Shown here: piece by piece, positions 18,865-27,289 of the stretch | Layout: each line of letters opens with the position of its first letter | How positions within the stretch are numbered: the stretch's first letter is position 1 | DNA from: Duganella sp. 1411 | GTDB lineage: Bacteria; Pseudomonadota; Gammaproteobacteria; Burkholderiales; Burkholderiaceae_D | Direction of reading: 5' to 3' | Length of the DNA stretch: 64,000 nt | Assembly: GCF_017833525.1 (NCBI RefSeq) | Contig: NZ_JAFICD010000003.1 | Location: 744,001-808,000 of the forward strand | Notes under the pieces: model-generated | Database searches by the model: none | What the model was told of the DNA's origin: nothing | Seen by the model: only the letters and a program-made list of their open reading frames with translations | Translations under genes and position numbers: made by a program

Positions 18865-20190
18865 TCAGAAACCGACGCCGAAGAATTCCTCCAGCTTGGT
18901 GATGGTGAAGTCCAGCATCTCGCGGGTCAGGCCGGGGAAGACGCCGATCCAGAAGGTGTCGTTCATCACGCGGTCGGTGTTGGTCAAATCGCCGGAGATG
19001 CGGTAGTTGCGGCCGACCATGTACGGCTGGCGCGTCAGGTTACCGGCGAACAGCAGGCGGGTGCCGATCTTGTTCTGGTCCAGATAGGTCAGCAGGTCGA
19101 CGCGCGAGACGTTGGCCTCCGGCTTGAGCGTCATCGGGAAGCCGAACCACGAGGGGTCGGAGTTCTCGGTCGCTTCCGGCAGGATCAGGAACTCGGCGCA
19201 CGACTGCAGGCGCTCCTTCAGGTAGGCGAAGTTGTCCTTGCGGGCCTGGATGAAGCCATGCGCGCGCTCGATCTGCGCCAGGCCGCAGGCGGCCTGCATG
19301 TCGGTGATCTTGAGGTTGTAGCCCAGGTGGCTGTAGGTGTACTTGTGGTCATAGCCTTCCGGGAGCGTGCCGAGCTTCCAGCAGAAACGCTTGCCGCAGG
19401 TGTTGTCCTTGCCCGGCGGGCAGTAGCAATCGCGGCCCCAGTCGCGGAACGATTCGGCGATCATCTTCAGTTCCGGGCTGTTGGTGAACACGGCGCCGCC
19501 TTCGCCCATCGTGATGTGGTGGGCCGGGTAGAACGACATGGTGCCGATATCGCCAAAGGTGCCGACCATCTTGCCGTCGTAGGTCGAGCCCAGGGCGTCG
19601 CAGCAATCCTCGATCAGCCACAGATTGTACTTTTTGCAGATCGCGACGATCGCTTTCAGGTTGTACGGGTTGCCCAAGGTGTGGGCCAGCATGATGGCTT
19701 TGGTCTTGGGCGAGATCGCCGCCTCCAGCTTGGTGACGTCGATGTTGTAGGTGCCCAGCTCCACGTCGACGAACACCGGCACGGCGCCGAACTGGATGAT
19801 CGGGTTCACGGTGGTGGGGAAGCCGGCGGCCACGCCGATCACTTCATCGCCCGGCTGGATCGCGCGCGGTCCCAGCTTCGGCGACGTCAGCGTGTTGAAC
19901 GCGACGAGGTTGGCCGACGAACCGGAATTGACGGTGATGAGGAAGTTCACGCCGATCAGCTTTGCCAGCTTGGCCTCGAACTGGTCGTTGAAGCGGCCGG
20001 TGGTGAGCCAGGCGTCGAGCGAAGCCTCGACCATCAGCTCCATTTCCGGCGCGCCGACCACCTTGCCGGCCGGCGGGATCACCGTCACGCCGGGCTCGAA
20101 GGCCTTCGGCACGCTGGCCAGCGCGCCGTACTGGCCCACCAGCTTGATGATTTGTTCGCGGAGTTGTTCTTTGCTTTGTGCTTCACTCAT
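18865..20190 (-). CDS. rfbH: CDP-6-deoxy-4-keto-D-glucose 3-dehydratase (E1)
   Basis: The 441-aa protein is a PMP-dependent iron-sulfur dehydratase that removes the C3 hydroxyl of CDP-4-keto-6-deoxyglucose, the first step to 3,6-dideoxysugars. The aminotransferase Lys is replaced by His in SFYPAHHITMGEGG (about H220), the hallmark of this enzyme. A Cys cluster DCYCPPGKDNTCGKRFC (about 250-266) would hold the [2Fe-2S] centre. The length is normal. It needs a reductase partner (DdhD/AscD/E3), which is not encoded in the window. It is followed 9 bp later by the epimerase-like gene. Confidence 0.95.
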   Translation of the reverse strand: MSEAQSKEQLREQIIKLVGQYGALASVPKAFEPGVTVIPPAGKVVGAPEMELMVEASLDAWLTTGRFNDQFEAKLAKLIGVNFLITVNSGSSANLVAFNTLTSPKLGPRAIQPGDEVIGVAAGFPTTVNPIIQFGAVPVFVDVELGTYNIDVTKLEAAISPKTKAIMLAHTLGNPYNLKAIVAICKKYNLWLIEDCCDALGSTYDGKMVGTFGDIGTMSFYPAHHITMGEGGAVFTNSPELKMIAESFRDWGRDCYCPPGKDNTCGKRFCWKLGTLPEGYDHKYTYSHLGYNLKITDMQAACGLAQIERAHGFIQARKDNFAYLKERLQSCAEFLILPEATENSDPSWFGFPMTLKPEANVSRVDLLTYLDQNKIGTRLLFAGNLTRQPYMVGRNYRISGDLTNTDRVMNDTFWIGVFPGLTREMLDFTITKLEEFFGVGF

Positions 20191-20226
20191 GATTGCGGCC
20201 TTGGTTGTATGCGCTTATGCAAGCGC

Positions 20227-21303
20227 TTAAAGATGTGCGGTGTTTTGATAGGTGTCGATTTGCGCCAGCGTGAAGGCGCGCATGTCGGCCTTCGCGGCGT
20301 GCGCCTTGTGCCAGGCGACGATCATGTCGATCGTGTGGCCCAGGTGCCAGCGCGGCTGCCACTGCAGGCGGCTGCGGGCCTTGGAGCAATCGAGCTTCAG
20401 GTAATGCGCCTCGTGCGGTTGCGGCGCCTGGTCCAGCTCCCAGCCGGCGCCGTCGCCCCAGCTCTCGCACAGGCGCGCGATGATCCACTCGACCGGGCGG
20501 GCGTCGATGTCGTGCGGGCCGAAGTTGAAGCCTTCGGCGTAGGCCGCGCCGTGCGTGTACAGGTGCTCGGCCAGGGTCAGGTAGCCCGACAGCGGCTCCA
20601 GCACGTGCTGCCACGGGCGGATCGCGTGCGGGCTGCGGATGCGCACCGGCTTGCCGGCGGCGATGGCGCGCACCATGTCGGGGATCAAGCGGTCCTCGGC
20701 CCAGTCGCCGCCGCCGATCACATTGCCGGCGCGGCCCGAGGCCAGCGCCACGCCGTGTTCGGCGTATTTTTCCGGATTGAAGAACGACGAGCGGTAGCCG
20801 GCCGTCACCAGCTCGGCGCAGGCCTTGCTGTTGCTGTATGGGTCGTAGCCGCCGAAGGCTTCGTTCTCGCGGTAGCCCCAGGCCCACTCCTTGTTTTCGT
20901 AGCACTTGTCGCTGGTGACGTTGACCACCGCCTTGACGCCGGGCGTGTTGCGCACCGCCTCGAAGAAGTTCACCAGGCCCATGACGTTGGTGGCGTAGGT
21001 CTCGACCGGGTTGGCGTACGAGTAGCGCACCAGCGCCTGCGCCGCCATGTGGATGACGATCTCCGGCCTGGCCTCGAGCATGGCGTCGCGCAGCGCGGCA
21101 CCATCGCGGATGTCGCCGATGATCGAGGTCATGCCGGCGGCCACTTGCGCGGTGTCGAACAGGCTCGGTTGGCTCGGCGCCTCCAGCGCGAAGCCGGTGA
21201 CGTGCGCGCCCAGTTGCTGCAACCACAGGCTTAGCCAGCTGCCTTTGAAGCCGGTGTGACCGGTCAGGAATACGCGTTTGCCCCGCCAGAAGGACGGGTT
21301 CAT
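20227..21303 (-). CDS. rfbG: CDP-glucose 4,6-dehydratase
   Basis: The 358-aa SDR enzyme converts CDP-glucose to CDP-4-keto-6-deoxyglucose. It shows the NAD motif FLTGHTGFKGSWLS near residue 12, VTSDKCYEN, and the active-site YDPYSNSKA (Y-x3-K variant), followed by SGRAGNVIGGGDWAEDRLIPD, diagnostic for RfbG. I placed the start at the ATG at 21303, which overlaps the rfbF stop by 4 bp (ATGA); an ATG 15 bp upstream is less likely. It supplies the substrate of RfbH. Confidence 0.95.
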   Translation of the reverse strand: MNPSFWRGKRVFLTGHTGFKGSWLSLWLQQLGAHVTGFALEAPSQPSLFDTAQVAAGMTSIIGDIRDGAALRDAMLEARPEIVIHMAAQALVRYSYANPVETYATNVMGLVNFFEAVRNTPGVKAVVNVTSDKCYENKEWAWGYRENEAFGGYDPYSNSKACAELVTAGYRSSFFNPEKYAEHGVALASGRAGNVIGGGDWAEDRLIPDMVRAIAAGKPVRIRSPHAIRPWQHVLEPLSGYLTLAEHLYTHGAAYAEGFNFGPHDIDARPVEWIIARLCESWGDGAGWELDQAPQPHEAHYLKLDCSKARSRLQWQPRWHLGHTIDMIVAWHKAHAAKADMRAFTLAQIDTYQNTAHL

Positions 21304-22073
21304 GGCCACCGCTTCCAAGGCGCCTTACCGCTTTGCCACAGGTCTTCGAGCAGCACCTTGTCGCGCAGCGTGTCCATCGGCTGCCAGAAGCCGTGGTGGT
21401 GGAAGGCGTCCAGCTGGCCTTCGCCGGCCAACTGCTCCATCGGTTCCTTTTCCCACGTGGTGCTGTCGCCGTCGATGTAGTCGATCACCTTCGGCGAGAG
21501 CACGAAGTAGCCGCCGTTGATCCAGGCGCCGTCGCCCTGCGGCTTTTCCTTGAAGCTGACGATGCGCTGGCCGTCGATGTCGATGGCGCCGAAGCGGCCC
21601 GGCGGCTGCACCGCCGTCATGGTGGCCAGCTTGCCGTGTTTTTTGTGGAAGGCGATCGAGGCGCCGATGTCGATGTCGGACACGCCGTCGCCGTAGGTGA
21701 AGCAGAACGCCTCGTCGTTTTCGACGTGCTGGCGCACGCGCTTGAGGCGCCCGCCGGTCAGGGTGTCGGCGCCGGTGTCGATCAGCGTGACCTTCCACGG
21801 CTCGGCGTGGCGCTCGTGCACCTCCATGCTGTTCTTTTGCAGATCGAAGGTGACGTCCGACGTGTGCAGGAAGTAGTTGGCGAAGAACTCCTTGATCACG
21901 TAGCCGCGGTAGCCGCAGCAGATGACGAAGTCGTTGATGCCGTGCGCGGAATAGCTCTTCAGGATGTGCCACAGGATCGGCTTGCCGCCGACTTCGACCA
22001 TCGGCTTCGGCTTGACAGTCGTCTCTTCGCTGAGCCGTGTGCCCAGCCCGCCCGCCAATATGACTGCTTTCAT
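21300..22073 (-). CDS. rfbF: Glucose-1-phosphate cytidylyltransferase
   Basis: The 257-aa enzyme makes CDP-glucose from glucose 1-phosphate and CTP. The N-terminus MKAVILAGGLGTRLSEET is the nucleotidyltransferase signature, followed by KPMVEVGGKPILWHI and CFTYGDGVSDIDI. It is the first gene after a 117-bp gap, which holds a possible promoter, and is coupled to rfbG. Confidence 0.96.
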   Translation of the reverse strand: MKAVILAGGLGTRLSEETTVKPKPMVEVGGKPILWHILKSYSAHGINDFVICCGYRGYVIKEFFANYFLHTSDVTFDLQKNSMEVHERHAEPWKVTLIDTGADTLTGGRLKRVRQHVENDEAFCFTYGDGVSDIDIGASIAFHKKHGKLATMTAVQPPGRFGAIDIDGQRIVSFKEKPQGDGAWINGGYFVLSPKVIDYIDGDSTTWEKEPMEQLAGEGQLDAFHHHGFWQPMDTLRDKVLLEDLWQSGKAPWKRWP

Positions 22074-22107
22074 GCTATCCCCGGATTGTGATGTTGACGC
22101 AGATCAT

Positions 22108-22136
22108 ATTATCTATTGCGCCCGGGCTATTTTAAA
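22108..22136 (-). promoter_or_regulatory. Possible sigma70 promoter before rfbF
   Basis: Read on the minus strand, TTTAAA (22136-22131) and GATAAT (22113-22108) are spaced by 17 bp, 35 bp upstream of the rfbF start. The match is 4/6 and 5/6. It would allow the rfb part of the locus to be expressed apart from the upstream SPINDLY genes. Confidence 0.38.
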
Positions 22137-22190
22137 GGAAAAGCACAGCCATTTTGCTGCCGCAGACTCGGCGATGAGGGATTTACCACA

Positions 22191-25004
22191 CTATGGGGAT
22201 AACAGCAGCTGATAGCCGATACGCATGGCGCGCTGCAGGGCGTCGAGCCGGTCGGCGGCGCTTGCCGCCAGCTGTAGATGATGTGTGGAAATGAGTGTGT
22301 TCATTTCGGAAAGACGCGCCGACAGCAGCTGCTGGAAGGCGCCGGGCGCGCCGAAGTCGTGGCCCTGCTCGCGGGCCTGGACCAGCAGCCGCAGGCTCTC
22401 CAACGCGGCGTCCAGCGCGGCCGCCGCCGGCACCGGCGCCGGTGGCGCCGGCCGGAAGGTGGACAGCGCCCGCGGTAGATAGATGCAGTGGCCCGCGTGC
22501 AGCGCGGTGAGGGTGGTGGCGACGTCGGCGCGTTGCGGATAGGCGCTTCCGCGATAACGGCCGAAGGCGTGTCCCAGCGTGCCGCGCTTGAGCAGCAGCG
22601 CGCCGGGCGCGCACATCGCGGCGGCGGCGCCGCCGCCATCGCCGAGCAGCATGTTGGCCAGCGAGACGCCGTCGATCACGATGTCGGTGGCGAACAGCGG
22701 CGCCGCCGGCAGCGCTTGGCCGTCCGGCGCCAGCGGCTGGCGCCAGCAGGCCACCACGTTCACTTGCGGGTGGTCGACGAAGTAGGGCAGCATGACGGCG
22801 ATTTTTTCCGGCGCCAGCGTGTCGCCGGGCGGGGCCACGGCGATGTATTCGCCCAGGGCCAGCGCCAGGCAGTGGTTGAGGTTATCGAGCGCGCCGAGGC
22901 CCGGCGCGTGGCTGTAGCGCAGGCGGCGGTGCGCTTTCAGATAGGGCTTGAGCAGCGCGTGGCAGGCGCCGTGCGGGCTGCTGTCGCTGACGATCACTTC
23001 GCAGTTGGCGTGGGTTTGCGCCAGCGCCGAGGCCAGCGTGGCCTCCAGCAGCGGCGGCGCGGCGGCCGGGATCAGGATGCTGACCAGCGGCAGCGACGCG
23101 GCGGCGCCGGCGGCCGGCCGCGCGGCTTTTCGGCGGCGTTTGAGCGTGCCGCGCGCCACGCGCAGGTAAAGCTGTTCGAGGTCGCGCGCCAGCGCCGGGG
23201 TGTCGAACAATGGCGCGGCGGCGCGGTTTTTTTTCAGGCGGTTGCGCAGGCGGGCCAGTTCCTTCGGATGGGTGGCGAGGCGGATCGCCTTGGCCGCGTA
23301 CTGTTTTTCCGTGCGCGCGATCAGCTCCGGCAGGCCGGCCGCCAGCAGCAGGCTGCCGCACACGCGACTGGCGAAGGTGCGGCCGGCGCGGGTGAGCAGC
23401 GGCAGGCCGGCCCACAGCGCGTCGCCGGCGACGGCGCCGGCGTTGTGCGGGCCGGTGTCGAGGAACAGGTCGGCGCACTGGTAGCGGGCCAGTTGCCGCT
23501 CGCCGGATTCGGGCGCGGCAAAGCACAGGCGGTCGCTGGAAATGTCGCGCTGCAGCGCGGCCAGGCGCAGGTTGTCGCGTACCTGTTCGCTGTCGGTTTG
23601 CAGCCATAGCACGCTGCCCGGCACCGCGTGCAGGATCCGCATCCAGGTCGCGAAGCGTTCGGGGACGATCTGCGCGGCGGCGCCGAAGCAGCAGAACACG
23701 AACGCGTCGTCGGGCAGCCCCGCCCCGGCGCGCGCGCCGGCCGCCGGTGGCGGCGCAAGCGCGCGGCGGCGGTCCTGCGGCTGGAAGCAGTGCGGAAGAT
23801 ACAGCGGTTTTTCGGAATGGTAGCCGGCCAGTTCCGGTGGCAGCACGAAACTGTCGGCCAGAATGTAATCGACGCAGCCGTTGCCGCTGGAACCGGCCGG
23901 TCCGAGCCAGCCGATTTGCACCGGCGCCGGGCGGTGGCCCAGGATGCCCGGCCGCCCTCCCGGCAGCGCGCCGTGCAGGTCGACCAGGATGTCGATCTCG
24001 TGGGCGCGGATCGCCTGCGCCGCCTGCGCATCGCTCAATGGGCCGATCGGCACATGCAGGTCGAAGGCGCGCAGCAGGCGTTGGCGCAGCGCCGAATGAT
24101 CCTCGCCGCTCCAGCAAAAGCCATACACTTCCACCTGATCGCGGTCGTGCAGTTCGAGCAGGTCGGCGATCTGGCGGCCGGTCGGATGCGCGCCGAAGCC
24201 GCACGACAGGTAGCCCACGCGCAGCTTGCGGTGCGCGTAGCCATCCTGGTCCGACAACGCCTTGGGCGCGGGCGGGAAGTGGACCGCCACCTCGCGCCGC
24301 GCGGTGGCCAGCTGGCGCGCCGGATCGTCGCTCAGGCTGAGCATCGCCGATGCCGACGTGTGGTGCTGCAGCGCCGTCTCGCTCACGCCCGGCACGAAGC
24401 CATGCACCGGCCACGCGCACAACTTCAAGCGCAGGTCTAGCCAGCGCGGCACGATCAGTCGTTGTTTGGGATCGAGCTGGAGACTGCGCAGCAGCGCGTC
24501 CTCGGCCTGGGCCGGATCGCCTTGCGCCTCCGCCAGCCGGCCGATGTGGTTGAGCAGGCGCACCTGCAGCGAGGCCGCCGCCGGTGGCGCGCCGGGCGGC
24601 GCCGCCTCGAGCAGATCGAGCGCCTCGCGCCACATGGCCAGCGCCGCTTCCGGCTGGCGCCTGCGCTCCAGCAGCACGCCGAGACCGAGCTGGCTCTCGG
24701 TGAATCCGGGCCGCAGCGCGAGCGATTTGCGGTAGGCGCGTTCGGCGCCGGCGTCGTCCTCGCCCTGCGCGCGCACCACGGCCAGGTTGTACCAGGCCAC
24801 ATACTCGAGGGGGGAATCGCAGTGTTTGAGCCACAGCGTGTACAGCGCGATGGTCTGCTCGATCTTGCCCTGCGCGGCCAGCAGGCCGGCCACGCTGATC
24901 AGGTCCATGACGGTCAGCTCGCCCAGTCCCGCGAGCGCCATCGCCAGCGTACCCGCCTCCGCCAGATTACCGGCGGCCATGGCGGCGTGCAGTGGACGGG
25001 TCAT
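22191..25004 (-). CDS. TPR-SPINDLY (GT41) protein fused to GT2 domain, altered GT41 active site
   Basis: The 937-aa protein has TPR repeats (about 1-190), an OGT/SPINDLY-like GT41 domain (about 245-610: LRVGYLSCGFGAHPT, EIDILVDLHGALPGGRP, DALWAGLPLLTRAGRTFASRV) and a GT2-like domain (about 625-800, VSILIPAAAPPLLEATLASALAQ). GT41 enzymes add GlcNAc or fucose to Ser/Thr of cytoplasmic proteins. The Lys that contacts the nucleotide phosphate (K842 in human OGT) is Gln here (about Q445, in CCFGAAAQIVPERF). The TT pair of the donor site reads AV in NAGAVAGDALWAG. The paralogue at 28191 keeps both. This copy may therefore be inactive, regulatory or use another donor. Its start is 19 bp from the stop of the upstream acyltransferase gene. 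Confidence 0.85.
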   Translation of the reverse strand: MTRPLHAAMAAGNLAEAGTLAMALAGLGELTVMDLISVAGLLAAQGKIEQTIALYTLWLKHCDSPLEYVAWYNLAVVRAQGEDDAGAERAYRKSLALRPGFTESQLGLGVLLERRRQPEAALAMWREALDLLEAAPPGAPPAAASLQVRLLNHIGRLAEAQGDPAQAEDALLRSLQLDPKQRLIVPRWLDLRLKLCAWPVHGFVPGVSETALQHHTSASAMLSLSDDPARQLATARREVAVHFPPAPKALSDQDGYAHRKLRVGYLSCGFGAHPTGRQIADLLELHDRDQVEVYGFCWSGEDHSALRQRLLRAFDLHVPIGPLSDAQAAQAIRAHEIDILVDLHGALPGGRPGILGHRPAPVQIGWLGPAGSSGNGCVDYILADSFVLPPELAGYHSEKPLYLPHCFQPQDRRRALAPPPAAGARAGAGLPDDAFVFCCFGAAAQIVPERFATWMRILHAVPGSVLWLQTDSEQVRDNLRLAALQRDISSDRLCFAAPESGERQLARYQCADLFLDTGPHNAGAVAGDALWAGLPLLTRAGRTFASRVCGSLLLAAGLPELIARTEKQYAAKAIRLATHPKELARLRNRLKKNRAAAPLFDTPALARDLEQLYLRVARGTLKRRRKAARPAAGAAASLPLVSILIPAAAPPLLEATLASALAQTHANCEVIVSDSSPHGACHALLKPYLKAHRRLRYSHAPGLGALDNLNHCLALALGEYIAVAPPGDTLAPEKIAVMLPYFVDHPQVNVVACWRQPLAPDGQALPAAPLFATDIVIDGVSLANMLLGDGGGAAAAMCAPGALLLKRGTLGHAFGRYRGSAYPQRADVATTLTALHAGHCIYLPRALSTFRPAPPAPVPAAAALDAALESLRLLVQAREQGHDFGAPGAFQQLLSARLSEMNTLISTHHLQLAASAADRLDALQRAMRIGYQLLLSP

Positions 25005-25023
25005 GGGCGCGTTCGGGAGAGGG

Positions 25024-25767
25024 CTAGGCCGAAGGCGCCGCGTCCCAGCCGTCGGTGATGTCCGCCGGGTAGCCGCGTTTGAAATGGGTGGTCCACGGGT
25101 AGGCCGGCGCGCCGCTGCCGTCCTTGAGGCGGATCTTGCTGGCGTCGCACAGGAAGGTGGCCGGATTGCCGGCGACCACCGTGCCGGGGGCGACGTCGCG
25201 GTGCACCTTGCTGTGCGCCGCCACCAGCGCGCGCTCGCCCACCTTCACGCCGGGCAGGATCACCGACATCGCGGCGATGGCGGCGTAGTCGCCGATCTCG
25301 GCGCCCATCAGCACATTGCTGGGCGGGTGGGGATCGTTGGTCAGCACCACGTACGGCAGCAGCCAGACGAAGTTGCCGACCTTGGACGTTTTGCCGATGA
25401 AGACATTCGACTGGCAGCGCACGTAGTCGCCGATCTGGCAGTCGCCCTGGATATCGTTCATGGTGCCGATCTGGAAGGCGACGCCGGCCACGGTCTTCTC
25501 GCGCACCACCACGCGGTGGCCGGTCACCAGCTTGTCGCCGAAGCGCGAGCCCTCGTAGAACACCGAGTGCGAGCGGATGCGCGCGCCCTTGCCGATCACC
25601 AGCGGCTGGCCGTCGGCCAGCGGGGTCGGATAGCCGATCTCGCAGTAGCCGTCGATGACGGAGCCGTCGCCGATTTCCACGTTGTCGTGAATGATGGTGA
25701 AGGGGCCGACGCTGACGTCGGCGCCCAGTTTGGCTTTGGCCGAAATGAAGGCGCTTGGATGGATCAT
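25024..25767 (-). CDS. Sugar N-acyltransferase, hexapeptide repeat (FdtC/QdtC-like)
   Basis: The 247-aa protein is a left-handed beta-helix acyltransferase: IHPSAFISAKAKLGADVSVGPFTIIHDNVEIGD, then many [LIV]-G-x4 turns and GVKVGERALVAAHSKVHRDVAPGTVVAGNPA. It directly follows a 3-amino sugar transaminase with a 4-bp overlap. By analogy with FdtC and QdtC it probably acylates the dTDP-3-amino-3,6-dideoxyhexose made by the two upstream genes. The acyl donor (acetyl-CoA or other) is not predictable. Confidence 0.82.
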   Translation of the reverse strand: MIHPSAFISAKAKLGADVSVGPFTIIHDNVEIGDGSVIDGYCEIGYPTPLADGQPLVIGKGARIRSHSVFYEGSRFGDKLVTGHRVVVREKTVAGVAFQIGTMNDIQGDCQIGDYVRCQSNVFIGKTSKVGNFVWLLPYVVLTNDPHPPSNVLMGAEIGDYAAIAAMSVILPGVKVGERALVAAHSKVHRDVAPGTVVAGNPATFLCDASKIRLKDGSGAPAYPWTTHFKRGYPADITDGWDAAPSA

Positions 25768-26870
25768 ACGGCGCAGAACTTACGCACGGCGGCCGCCACT
25801 TCAAGCGCCTGCTCGTCGCTCATGGTCGGGCCGATCGGCAGGCTCAGAACTTCGCGGTGGATCGCCTCCGCCAGCGGGAACGCGCCCTCGGCGTAACCGA
25901 GGCTGGCGTAGGCCGGCTGCAGATGCGGCGGCACCGGATAGTGGACGATGGTGCCGATGCCCTGTTCGGCCAGCGCCTTGGCCAGCGCGTCGCGTTGCGC
26001 GTGGCGCACCACGTACAGATGCCACACCGGCTCGGCCCACTCGGGCACGAACGGCAGCGCCAGGCCTTCGATGCCGGCCAGCTCGCGGTCGTAGATGGCG
26101 GCGATGGCGCGGCGGCGGGCGTTGTCGGCGTTCAGCTTGGGCAGCTTGACGCTCAACAGCGCCGACTGCACCTCGTCCAGGCGCGAGTTATAGCCCGGCA
26201 CCTCGTTGTAATACTTGACCTTGGAGCCGTAGTTGCGCAAGGTGCGGATCTTGTCGGCCAGGTCGTCGTCGCTGGTGGTGACGGCGCCGCCGTCGCCCAG
26301 CGCGCCCAGGTTTTTGCCGGGATAGAAGCTGAAGGCCGCCGCGTCGCCCAGCTGGCCGGCAACGCCGCCGCGATACAGCGCGCCGTGCGCCTGCGCCGCG
26401 TCCTCGATCAGCTTCAGATTATGCTTGTCCGCCAGGGCCTTGAGCGGAGCCATGTCGGCGGTCTGGCCGTACAGGTGCACCGCCAGGATGGCCTTGGTGC
26501 GCGGCGTGATGGCCGCCTCCACGCGGGCCGGATCGATATTGAAGCCGTCGGCGGTCGGCTCCACCGGGATCGGCGTCGCGCCGCAGTCGCTGACCGCCAG
26601 CCAGGTGGCGATGAAGGTGTTGGACGGCACGATCACCTCGTCGCCGGGACCGACGCCGTAGGCCTTGAGGATCATGAAGATCGCATCGAGGCCGTTGGCC
26701 ACGCCGATGGCGTGCTTGCTCTTGCAGTAGGCGGCGAAGCTGGCTTCGAAGGCCGACGTTTCGGCGCCCAGCACGTACCAGCCGGAGTGCAGCACGCGCT
26801 TGAACGCCGCTTCCAGTTCTTCGGCTTGCGACAGGTTGATGGCTTTCAGGTCGAGGAAGGGAACGCTCAT
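25764..26870 (-). CDS. Sugar-nucleotide 3-aminotransferase (FdtB/QdtB-like, DegT family)
   Basis: The 368-aa PLP enzyme has the DegT/DnrJ/EryC1 features: SGWYVLGAETSAFEASFA, VEPTADGFNIDP, VHLYGQTADM, EDAAQAHGA, and the Schiff-base Lys in SFYPGKNLGALGDGG (K186). It would aminate C3 of a dTDP-3-keto-6-deoxyhexose produced by the upstream WxcM-domain isomerase. The genes overlap by 4 bp on both sides. RmlA and RmlB, which would make the dTDP-4-keto-6-deoxyglucose, are not in the window. Confidence 0.9.
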   Translation of the reverse strand: MSVPFLDLKAINLSQAEELEAAFKRVLHSGWYVLGAETSAFEASFAAYCKSKHAIGVANGLDAIFMILKAYGVGPGDEVIVPSNTFIATWLAVSDCGATPIPVEPTADGFNIDPARVEAAITPRTKAILAVHLYGQTADMAPLKALADKHNLKLIEDAAQAHGALYRGGVAGQLGDAAAFSFYPGKNLGALGDGGAVTTSDDDLADKIRTLRNYGSKVKYYNEVPGYNSRLDEVQSALLSVKLPKLNADNARRRAIAAIYDRELAGIEGLALPFVPEWAEPVWHLYVVRHAQRDALAKALAEQGIGTIVHYPVPPHLQPAYASLGYAEGAFPLAEAIHREVLSLPIGPTMSDEQALEVAAAVRKFCAV

Positions 26871-27289
26871 GGTGACACTCGCTTATGGTGGTTGGCCGCG
26901 GCCACGAACTCGTCGTAGTCGTGATAGTAGTCTTTGGGGTCGTACAGCGTCGAGGCCATCACCACGCACACCGCGCCGGAGGAGAAGTTCTCCACCTCGC
27001 GCCACATCATGCCCGGCACGTACAGCCCGTAGTAAGACCGGTTTAGCTGGAATTTCTTGCGCTCGAAGCCATCGTCGACGATGACGTCGAAGCTGCCCGA
27101 CATGGCCACGAACAGCTGCTGCAGCTCGATGTGGCCGTGCCCCGCGCGCGACGATCCGCCCGGCACGTCGTACAGGTAGTAGACGCGTTTGATATCGAAC
27201 GGGATATGCACCCCGCCCTCGATCACCGACAGGTTGCCGCGCACGTCGTGGTGCGGCGGCAGGTCGATCAGCCGGCATTGGTCCATCAT
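26867..27289 (-). CDS. dTDP-4-keto-6-deoxyhexose 3,4-ketoisomerase (FdtA/QdtA, WxcM-like)
   Basis: The 140-aa cupin protein carries RGNLSVIEGGVHIPFDIKR, the ligand motif GHGHIELQQLF (GHAH-type) and DGFERKKFQLNRSYYGLYVP, all typical of WxcM-domain ketoisomerases. It moves the keto group from C4 to C3 before transamination. The start at 27289 overlaps the stop of the upstream GT2 gene (ATGA); a second ATG follows at 27286. FdtA and QdtA differ in C4 stereochemistry and cannot be told apart here. Confidence 0.85.
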   Translation of the reverse strand: MMDQCRLIDLPPHHDVRGNLSVIEGGVHIPFDIKRVYYLYDVPGGSSRAGHGHIELQQLFVAMSGSFDVIVDDGFERKKFQLNRSYYGLYVPGMMWREVENFSSGAVCVVMASTLYDPKDYYHDYDEFVAAANHHKRVSP

